Source: a virus
Virus record (IMG/VR): IMGVR_UViG_3300017757_000154
Coordinates: 1-24,182 of that record
Strand: one strand, 5' to 3'
DNA length: 24,182 nucleotides
This document shows, piece after piece, positions 17,101 to 22,464 of the stretch (position 1 is the stretch's first letter; every line of letters starts with the position of its first letter). The notes under the pieces are model-generated. The model was not told the DNA's origin, did not search any database, and was given only the letters and a program-made list of their open reading frames with translations. Both the position numbers and the translations under genes were made by a program.

Positions 17101-18427
17101 AAGTACAACAAATAAAAATGTTTCACCTGTAATTGATTTACAAAAACTTGGTGGATATGCGATTACGAATTTAGTTGACCAGTCATCAACTGCTATAAAT
17201 GTCCCAGAGATTGACCAGAAAAAATTAATTAATACTGGAGATATTGGTTTAGCATTATCAACTTCCTCGGGAACTGGTACTGTGAGTACAACTTCTGCTA
17301 GTCCTACTGTGACTGGTTCAGGAACTGCCTTTACAACCCAAGTCTCAGTTGGCGACACATTAACAACATCTGCTGGTGCATTAGGTAGAGTAAGAACTGT
17401 AGGAAGTGACACAAGTATAACACTATGTGATAACACTGCTCAAGTTTCTACTGGGGCAACTTTCCAAATTACTTCTGACCCAGTAATTACATTTAAACAT
17501 GGAGCAAAAGCTGTAGAGTCAAATGTAGATGCGATTGATAATCTACTTGATAATGTTACAGCAGGAAGTCAGTTATACTTAACTAACATACACCCAGAAT
17601 TAAATGGTGCTATCGATGTAGAGTCTGTTATTGTAAGCTCAAGCACACTACCATTCGGTGGTAATCAAGAGCTCGATAAAACTACTATAAATAAAACAGC
17701 GAACTTTAGTTTTAATGAAACTAACGATATCAAATTAGATGTCGCTCAAAACTTTACTGAGCAAAAAGCAGGATTTACTATTACATCACAAACAAGTTCA
17801 ATTAATGTCACAGCTTCTGGTGCAGTTGATGGTAAATTAATTGCTGGTGATATATTAGTTATCGAAGATGCTGATGGTGTAGGGTCTCTTTCTACTGTTG
17901 GTGGTGTACAAGTATTTAATAAAACTATTCTTGGTACAGTCGCATCAGTAAATGGTACGAACATAGCATTGGCTGCAAACGCAACTGCTGCACTTACTGC
18001 TAAGAATGTAGTTATAAGAAAAGATATATCAGCTTCTACTTGGAACTTCTCTGCTATGGAAGAGTTTGTTGCTGATACTGCTCCAGTTGGTGCTACTAAT
18101 TTAGCAAACTATATAACTAGAACTCTAGAATTAACTAATCCAGCTGACGCATTAAATATTACATTCGATGCTAATGTACCGAAGTCAACAAATTTACAAG
18201 TTTTCTATAAAGCATTCTCTGGTGATACAAATCCTGATACTTTAAATTGGATAGATTCTGGATTTACTGTATCATCTAAAGATGCAGTTGATGTATTTAC
18301 TGAAAGGAATATAACTGTAAGCGATATCCCTGAATTTACAAAGGTTGTTGTTAAGATTGTTATGAAATCTACTGATACAATCTCTGTACCAAAAGTTCAG
18401 GCATTCCGATTAATTTGTCATAGCTAG
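11150..18427 (+). CDS. Giant DUF4815 baseplate/fibre-connector protein, 2425 residues
   Basis: The N-terminus (residues 1-420) is a DUF4815 domain: FNVSPYYDDYDASKDFLRVL, then a PGYSVQARELTTLQ helix and later VVDPGKAYVEGFE near residue 380. Marine T4-like phages carry such proteins where T4 has gp9-gp12. Residues about 557-610 hold a beta module of the TLTGVGTSFQNQL type and residues about 2040-2095 a second copy. Around 965-1025, MDIPPYTKNV leads into a helical segment (LEKRIKNLEYYTSLSLLEKD). Residues about 1625-1790 form a conserved domain starting HDPLAQTFVVQSDGGAFVTS. The last 630 residues are beta-rich repeats. The likely role is to link wedge and tail fibres. The start has only a weak AAGAG upstream. 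It has no frame break despite its length, and dominates the window. Confidence 0.82.
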   Translation: MTINFNVSPYYDDYDASKDFLRVLFRPGYSVQARELTTLQTILQNQVTRFGNHIFENGSMVIPGSVNVNNEVNFMKLNDLQDGNSVTTYLTQFKDKVITGSISGAKALVEDTSECDCMVAGDSTIPSLHFTMMDSGTSGSTKKFVAGEEITALAADNSKTTNFRLTANQVGDLKVTIKSFGDTGNVGTTYTNNATSDVLGKSYRVEVRAGIYYIDGFFVQNSEIHLYISRFNTTPSNRVGFQVTEDVVTPEEDTTLNDNAQGTNNFAAPGAHRYKISLALKRLSLSGTDSIKFVELIRIKEGIVQQKVEKASYAELEKTLARRTFDESGSYETNKFKISLKEHLDDGTGAGVYQANPGSTSSSFDANATYGDADKYAIVVDPGKAYVEGFEVESTQTTYYPAVKSRPTTDSSGTTSENNSVIRDAAQPVGTSIGNFVIARNITRAPAIDTFEKVFLFDASGAPWTSSGVSSYTAPTTPISSYSGAVGTAFIRSFQLHNGSYSAPTFKASLFNVVMNDGKSFARDVTWFASSSNGQVTGNADFYAEVDPTADSEQINLSGTMSLPNQTGGSNVTLTGVGTSFQNQLKVGDALVHDGQTVGFVTAIANGISATVQRPANSDNTSLTGVAMTVGRSQLKETQYSSLLYSTGYNFTKSIKGFDTGSGTDTLEQSTHTVRRVNTNTTTGGGDFVMTLSNVNETFLSDTELSNYTLIRNDTGAVLNITAADISFDDDANRKEVTIASGVNATSCTLYTSVLQVNAAATEKTKVRTTANETFTGKTNVAKPEIELNNADGIDITSVKMVPGNFTTYTENLAIDITENYELDSGQRLTHYQKARLKLKAGAPLPTGAIKVTYRHFSYSGSGNFFSVDSYSGINYEDIPSFEYQDATGQKVTIDLHDVVDYRPVISGANTFTPELPKIGTDLTTPVAFYVGRKDKLSISSTGKIQIVSGQPSEYPQEPEDPKQGLVLASMDIPPYTKNVSDIKIFQRDNRRYTMRDIGGLEKRIKNLEYYTSLSLLEKDTKSTAIKDATTGLDRFKNGFVVDDFTGHGVGNVKSPDYNVSVDAKNRTLRPAHFTDVLTVIENISNTTQRTTRGYTKTGDLITLPYTESSLVSNPNATRSLDVNPYKIGAYKVEVQLFPESSIWKDTDRRPDLTVQDDNNTDAIRFLAEQTGVVGTEWNEWANNWTGSSSSTTTSSSRIGNTISVFQNTVTTETGNRTRGGTRTSITTSTNSQNYGDKVVDMTYIPYIKDEVVNIDARNAKPNSQYFVFIDGERVDTSYVKPADIFKVTQVAGSTTPILDPGLLDAGLLADDPFRAYNGKIVNAFNFGDVIKNADHTATRIDTINHITSADGATSFTMTVQDATGLNPGHHVFLYNLNATRGTDATNNRGIEQNITSTIPTIGTNHSKQLNRKYFKITAVSGTTITLSALDGSNIAAFDSYARASAYTGTDGGKLQRLTASGIISYAGVKDSATVRDVHITNIKNGFAIGENVTGTADIGLGAKNTLTLTEINGSSISTAAPTMKATGGTITSDKEGSLNAVLYIPAGRYRTGERSIKLSDNISNTDADFDSFGSALFTANGMQLAKERTVVSSRNLSFVEDRLFQSQPIRRSSVSNRLVQQFNVGGHDPLAQTFVVQSDGGAFVTSVDLYFKQAGERPVYVEIRTTDNEVPSTKIVPFSQVILQPADINTSTNGSVATTFTFPSPIYLQENETYALVVKVDEPGCEAYISELGGTDLLTENIVGIQPLTGSLYLSQNSREFEINPLLDLKFDLKQASFTENTNGTVQLKANPAETVRLNKDPFQFTTNSELVRVHQKNHGFAAGDIVIIDGVADGLYGANSITNGASQDLLNGAHTIQTNGLQKDSYVIDLETVDANNNDILDGAVSDFITGRYGGSIVDASRQLTADALYFKTEDLDFDDTELSYTINSTDTSGTASGNKTIVPNATYNFDSRKVIKSFENQTTVSTTPLIKTPTLTFDATISTTNKNVSPVIDLQKLGGYAITNLVDQSSTAINVPEIDQKKLINTGDIGLALSTSSGTGTVSTTSASPTVTGSGTAFTTQVSVGDTLTTSAGALGRVRTVGSDTSITLCDNTAQVSTGATFQITSDPVITFKHGAKAVESNVDAIDNLLDNVTAGSQLYLTNIHPELNGAIDVESVIVSSSTLPFGGNQELDKTTINKTANFSFNETNDIKLDVAQNFTEQKAGFTITSQTSSINVTASGAVDGKLIAGDILVIEDADGVGSLSTVGGVQVFNKTILGTVASVNGTNIALAANATAALTAKNVVIRKDISASTWNFSAMEEFVADTAPVGATNLANYITRTLELTNPADALNITFDANVPKSTNLQVFYKAFSGDTNPDTLNWIDSGFTVSSKDAVDVFTERNITVSDIPEFTKVVVKIVMKSTDTISVPKVQAFRLICHS

Positions 18428-18435
18428 GAGTAATT

Positions 18436-18666
18436 ATGATTTGGGCAGGAACTAAAATTGAAGGCGAACCAGATTTAAGAAAAGATAACGATAGTAAAGC
18501 GATTATCAATACTAATACTGATGCATACAAAAGATATAAACAACATCAATCTGGAAAAATAGCTGAGTTGGCGGAAAAAGAACGCATGAAAAAAGAAATA
18601 AATATACTTAAAGATGATGTTAAAGATATCAAAGATATGTTAATTAAACTCACGGAGAAACTATAA
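18436..18666 (+). CDS. Small coiled-coil protein, 76 residues
   Basis: AGGAG at 18426-18430 sets the start, five bases before ATG 18436 and only eight bases after the giant gene. Residues 1-30 (MIWAGTKIEGEPDLRKDNDS) lead to a DSKAIINTNTDAYKRYK segment; residues 38-76 are a charged heptad-like helix ending IKDMLIKLTEKL, a probable coiled coil. Similar small proteins accompany fibre genes in marine T4-like phages, so a trimerising adaptor or assembly factor is plausible but not shown. Its TAA overlaps the next ATG (TAATG). Confidence 0.75.
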   Translation: MIWAGTKIEGEPDLRKDNDSKAIINTNTDAYKRYKQHQSGKIAELAEKERMKKEINILKDDVKDIKDMLIKLTEKL

Positions 18667-18875
18667 TGGCAAAGGAAGCTGCAGTCGCACAAGTAAGTCA
18701 GAGTGAAACCTTTGACCAGTGGCGAGTAAAAACGAATTTGAATATTACTAAGGGAAACAACCAAGAAGATAAACTTGGCGACTTAGCACTATTACAAAAT
18801 GGAGAAGCTGATTTAACATCAGCTGTTAATAACGCAAGAGATTATTCAATAGCAATTAGTATTGCACTTGGTTAG
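18666..18875 (+). CDS. Small fibre-module protein, 69 residues
   Basis: The ATG shares a base with the preceding stop and is served by GGAG at 18654-18657. The product contains SETFDQWRVKTN (residues 12-23), a motif I associate with N-terminal attachment segments of marine phage tail fibres, then GDLALLQNGEADLTSAVNNA and the hydrophobic end YSIAISIALG. A similar C-terminal SLALSVALGG ends the 76-residue protein at 21509. This suggests a standalone attachment or adaptor unit rather than a whole fibre. No enzyme motif is visible. Confidence 0.7.
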   Translation: MAKEAAVAQVSQSETFDQWRVKTNLNITKGNNQEDKLGDLALLQNGEADLTSAVNNARDYSIAISIALG

Positions 18876-18897
18876 TCTTTAAGAAAAGGGAAAATAA

Positions 18898-19221
18898 ATG
18901 GCAAACGATTTTAAAAATGGATTGGCGAAGGATGTTGGGTCTTCGGCAGTCACACTCTACACAACTCCCAGCTTAAAGCAATCCATCATTATCGAATGTG
19001 ATGTATGCAATACAACTTCTGCTACTATAACCACTGATGTGTTTATAGCTTCTGGCGGACAAGACTTCCATATTGTGAAGAACGCACCAGTCCCAACAGG
19101 TGGTACTCTTCAAGTGGTTTCTAACCAGAAAATTATATTAGAAAGTGGCGAAGTTTTAAAAGTAAAAAGTAGTGCAGCATCATCTGCGGATGTTATTGCT
19201 TCAATACTTGAAGATGTATAG
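18898..19221 (+). CDS. Small beta-rich virion protein, 107 residues
   Basis: The pattern VTLYTTPSLKQSIIIECDVCN...TTDVFIASGGQDFHIVKNAPVP followed by GGTLQV and KIILESGEVLKVKSS resembles a widespread family of small phage virion proteins that form a beta-sandwich with an NAPVP.GG turn (residues about 61-70). They are usually found next to fibre genes. AAGGGA lies at about 18886-18891, and the gene is 10 bases from the tail fibre gene, so co-expression is likely. The role, decoration or fibre attachment, is inferred from position. Confidence 0.72.
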   Translation: MANDFKNGLAKDVGSSAVTLYTTPSLKQSIIIECDVCNTTSATITTDVFIASGGQDFHIVKNAPVPTGGTLQVVSNQKIILESGEVLKVKSSAASSADVIASILEDV

Positions 19222-19231
19222 GAAATAAAAT

Positions 19232-21481
19232 ATGGCATATATTGGTTCACAAACTATTAATGCGAGTACTACACTCACGCGACCTAGAGACGAGTTCGTA
19301 TGTGATGGTAATACCAAAGCATTTAAATTAAGTCAAGAAGTTCCTGGAGCATTTGAGTCAAATGTTCAGGTTGTACTTGGGAATATTATTCAAGAGCCAG
19401 TAAATGCTTACACTATACAGGATGTTTATAGATTAACATACTCAAATTTATCATTAACAATTGGTGCTAACCAACCAGCTCGTGGCGATTTAATTACGCA
19501 AGGTGCAAATACATTCTTAGTCACAGAAGCTACTACAGGAATTTTAGATGTAATGGCTGCAACTGCTGGTGGACCAGTACCAACTACTGGGGCAGGTTTA
19601 ACATTAAATGTACCTAATATAGATTTCGGTGTAGATACGCAAGTTAAACATGATGATAATACAATATCATATACTACTGGAACAATTACAGGAGTCAGTA
19701 TTGTACAAAGTGGTGGCTCAGGATATGCTACTACTGATACAATTTTTATAGGTGCACCAAATATTGGTGGTAATGAAACAGCTACTGCTAGTGTATCAAT
19801 TTCTGCTCAAGGAGCAGTTCAAGAAATTACTGTCACTAAAGCTGGTAAAGGTTATACATCTGCACCTGCTGTAAATATTACTTCTACAGGAAGTGGTACT
19901 AACGCAACTGCTACTGCTACTCTAGACTCTGATGGTGGTGTTGCTTCTATTGCTGTTGACTCAGGTGGGTCAGGTTATGACTCAACTACAACTACCATTA
20001 CAATAGAAGATGCTACTACTGGTGGTGTTCAAGCAAAAGCAAGTATTACAAGTGTAGATGGTAGTGGTGCGATTACTGGTGTGACAATGACATCAGGTGG
20101 TTCTGGTTATACATCTAAACCAACTATATTTGTTTCAACTGGTGGTGCTACTACAACAAGTGGTACAGGTACTATAAGTGTTGCTGCCAATTCAGCTACT
20201 GTGACTGGTGTAGGATCTGCCTTTTCAAGTCAACTAACTGTAGGAAATACATTATTCGTTGGTCAAAGTGTTGTAGGTGTAATTGATGCTATCGCTAGTG
20301 ATACTTCATTAACTATTAAAACAGCAATTGGATCGACAGCTGTTAATAGTTCAGCATATAGTTTCGGTGTAAGAGCTGAATTAGATTTAACATTTACTGG
20401 TAATGAAGGAACACTTCAAGTTGATTCTGTAGAAACATTACAAAGAAGAGGTTTATATTTTAATGGTGTTCCTAGACCAGAAGAAAATTTATATATTAAT
20501 CACTTAGGTGGGTCAAGTTTCCAAAATGTTCCTTCTGCTGGATCTGTGACAGAAGATACCTTAGCAACTAATTTAAAAACATTTACTGTAGATAAATTTA
20601 CTTCTACAGCTTCACAGTCAGCATTTACTTTATCTAAAACTCCACCAAGTGGTAATTCTATTCTAGTAATTATTAATGGTTCAGTACAAACTGAAACTAC
20701 ACACTACTCAGTATCTGGTACGACTTTAACATTAGTCACTCCATTATCTGCTGGTGTGACTGTCACAGTTGTTCATATGGGTTTCAGTACAGTATCTAGA
20801 AACGCATTCGTAGATGGTACATTAACATCATCAGCATTTGCTGACTTAACATTAACTGGTAGCAAGATTGCTCAGAACACAATAGATAATACAAAACTTG
20901 CTACAAATACAGTTGTTAATCATTTAGGATATACTCCTGTAGCATCTAATGCAGGTTCAGCTCAAAGTATTAATGCTCAGTTAGCAATAACTGGCGACTT
21001 AGATTTATCTGCTGCTACAGCAGGACAAATTAAATTCCCACCATCACAAAATTCTTCATCTAATGGTCAAACTTTAGATGACTACAGAGAAAGTTCATTA
21101 GCAACTTCTATGGGATTTGGTGGTGCTCAAGTTGGTTTACAAGCTGGAGCAACAGCTGTAAATACAACATACTTTACTAAAGTTGGGAATATAGTTATGC
21201 TGAATATGGAAATGACTATTACTGCTAAAGGATCTTCTACAGGAAATGCAGCAATAGTATTACCAATCGTGGCTAATGCAGATGGCGATGCTATCATTCC
21301 TATCTGGTTTGAAGGAATGGCTTCTGGCGTGACAAGTATGATAGGTAGAATAGAAGGTGGATCTCAGTCTTTAAAATTATTTAAAAGAGATACTGATGGT
21401 GAATACACTACAGCAACCCATGCTGATTTTACTGATGCTTCACATCTGATTGGTTCAGGTACATATAGAAGTGCAACATAA
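19232..21481 (+). CDS. Tail fibre protein, 749 residues
   Basis: The N-terminal part (residues about 18-70: EFVCDGNTKAFKLSQEVPG) and a segment at about 455-520 (SAFTLSKTPPSGNSILVIING) are two divergent copies of a phage fibre beta domain of the type F.L...P....I.V..NG..Q. Residues about 153-306 are a run of GGSGY/GKGY modules, and about 310-370 hold a TVTGVGSAFSSQL module also present in the DUF4815 protein. The end (from about 625: YRESSLATSMGFGG, then TTYFTKVGNIVMLNMEMTIT) resembles C-terminal fibre-tip domains. A fibre role in host contact is a sound family inference; the receptor is unknown. AGGAA at 19220-19224 is the ribosome binding site. Confidence 0.83.
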   Translation: MAYIGSQTINASTTLTRPRDEFVCDGNTKAFKLSQEVPGAFESNVQVVLGNIIQEPVNAYTIQDVYRLTYSNLSLTIGANQPARGDLITQGANTFLVTEATTGILDVMAATAGGPVPTTGAGLTLNVPNIDFGVDTQVKHDDNTISYTTGTITGVSIVQSGGSGYATTDTIFIGAPNIGGNETATASVSISAQGAVQEITVTKAGKGYTSAPAVNITSTGSGTNATATATLDSDGGVASIAVDSGGSGYDSTTTTITIEDATTGGVQAKASITSVDGSGAITGVTMTSGGSGYTSKPTIFVSTGGATTTSGTGTISVAANSATVTGVGSAFSSQLTVGNTLFVGQSVVGVIDAIASDTSLTIKTAIGSTAVNSSAYSFGVRAELDLTFTGNEGTLQVDSVETLQRRGLYFNGVPRPEENLYINHLGGSSFQNVPSAGSVTEDTLATNLKTFTVDKFTSTASQSAFTLSKTPPSGNSILVIINGSVQTETTHYSVSGTTLTLVTPLSAGVTVTVVHMGFSTVSRNAFVDGTLTSSAFADLTLTGSKIAQNTIDNTKLATNTVVNHLGYTPVASNAGSAQSINAQLAITGDLDLSAATAGQIKFPPSQNSSSNGQTLDDYRESSLATSMGFGGAQVGLQAGATAVNTTYFTKVGNIVMLNMEMTITAKGSSTGNAAIVLPIVANADGDAIIPIWFEGMASGVTSMIGRIEGGSQSLKLFKRDTDGEYTTATHADFTDASHLIGSGTYRSAT

Positions 21482-21490
21482 ACTAAATAG
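21481..21490 (+). promoter_or_regulatory. Putative late-promoter-like element AACTAAATAG after the fibre gene
   Basis: The same ten bases as in front of gp25 lie across the fibre stop codon, 18 bases before the next ATG. With T4-like geometry a transcript would start near 21496, upstream of the AGAGGAA ribosome binding site, so here the spacing would give a normal short leader. Use as a promoter is inferred from resemblance to TATAAATA boxes only. Confidence 0.4.
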
Positions 21491-21508
21491 GGTATAAGAG
21501 GAAATAAA

Positions 21509-21739
21509 ATGCCAATATCAAGAGTAAAATCTAACAGTTTAACTAAGAATATAGAATTACAAGGAGAATCATTTAGATTCCCCATTGGTACACAGGCAAA
21601 CCGACCTTCACCTGCTAAGAAGGGAGATCTAAGATATAATTCAGATCTCGATAAAACTGAAATTTACGATGGCTCAAAGTGGGATGTATATAATTCGCAG
21701 GCAGTATCACTAGCTTTGAGTGTTGCTTTAGGAGGATAA
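21509..21739 (+). CDS. Small structural protein with fibre-type YDGSKWD motif, 76 residues
   Basis: Residues 28-60 (TQANRPSPAKKGDLRYNSDL then KTEIYDGSKWDVY) match a very common fibre-associated segment in phages, in which an RP..P..G.LRYN turn is followed by .E.YDG..W. The C-terminus SLALSVALGG resembles that of the 69-residue protein at 18666. AGAGGAA around 21497-21503 is the ribosome binding site. The terminal GGAGG codons double as the ribosome binding site of the next gene. Probably a small tail or neck decoration protein; exact location is unknown. Confidence 0.72.
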   Translation: MPISRVKSNSLTKNIELQGESFRFPIGTQANRPSPAKKGDLRYNSDLDKTEIYDGSKWDVYNSQAVSLALSVALGG

Positions 21740-21742
21740 ATT

Positions 21743-22447
21743 ATGCACATTAATGTGCATGACGACGACCAGTGGAACTGGGAAATTATTGCTACTAGAG
21801 CAAAACAAAATTTCATGGTGACTAAAGCTACTGGTAGAAAAGGTCAAACTGGTGTCATTGGGATACCGAATATTGAAAAGTGTACACTAACTTGCGTACA
21901 CACTGGATTTATAGAGATACTTGATGAAGAAAAACAAGTATTGGGTACTATGGGTCCAGGAGCAAAGTTTCATTATGGGATACTTCAACAAGGTATTTCA
22001 GCAATGAAGCCAGAGTTGGGGAAAGTCGACTACTTAGGAAAGCCGATTCCCTCAGAAGAAGTTTGTAAGAGAGTGGCTAGTTATACTCATGTTCTTTTAC
22101 GAACTGCTAGTGAAGAGAGTATATTTTATTGTTGTTCCGATCCTAAGGATATGTTCATTTGGGAAGGTGACAATTATGCTTTTGGGAACTTTTCAAGTTT
22201 TGATACCGATTGGGATTTAGAACTTGGTTCCGAGTTTGTTGTTGAACCAGAAATGGGTAAATACTTTTTTGGTTATTCTGACAATCTTGAAATAAATGGA
22301 AAAAAAGTACCTAAATATAACAAGATAAACTCTTATGTATATGATGAACCCATGAGAATAAGAGGTGGTGAAGGTGATGCCTTCTCAATTTTTACTCAAG
22401 AGGGTATGTATAAAGAAACAAGTGGTAATAGAAGATACCAAATTTAA
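21743..22447 (+). CDS. Hypothetical protein, 234 residues
   Basis: I do not recognise this protein. It starts three bases after the previous stop with GGAGG at 21733-21737. It is soluble, mixed or beta-rich, with notable cysteines (CTLTC around residues 47-51, YCCSD around 130) and aromatic clusters (DDDQWNWEI at residues 7-15, EGDNYAFGNFSSFDTDWD around 142-159). A GPGAKFHYG stretch (residues 71-79) could be a strand-turn of a cupin-like barrel, but that is only a guess. It lacks the Thr/Ser/Gly repeats of its structural neighbours, so it may be a fibre chaperone, an assembly factor or an enzyme rather than a fibre part. Confidence 0.7.
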   Translation: MHINVHDDDQWNWEIIATRAKQNFMVTKATGRKGQTGVIGIPNIEKCTLTCVHTGFIEILDEEKQVLGTMGPGAKFHYGILQQGISAMKPELGKVDYLGKPIPSEEVCKRVASYTHVLLRTASEESIFYCCSDPKDMFIWEGDNYAFGNFSSFDTDWDLELGSEFVVEPEMGKYFFGYSDNLEINGKKVPKYNKINSYVYDEPMRIRGGEGDAFSIFTQEGMYKETSGNRRYQI

Positions 22448-22464
22448 TTTTATAGGAAATACTA

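Noticed and set aside
16927-17436. 169-codon reverse-strand ORF
   Set aside because: It is opposite the giant gene, its protein is low-complexity Val/Pro/Ser, and all real genes are on the + strand; it is a shadow of biased codon use.
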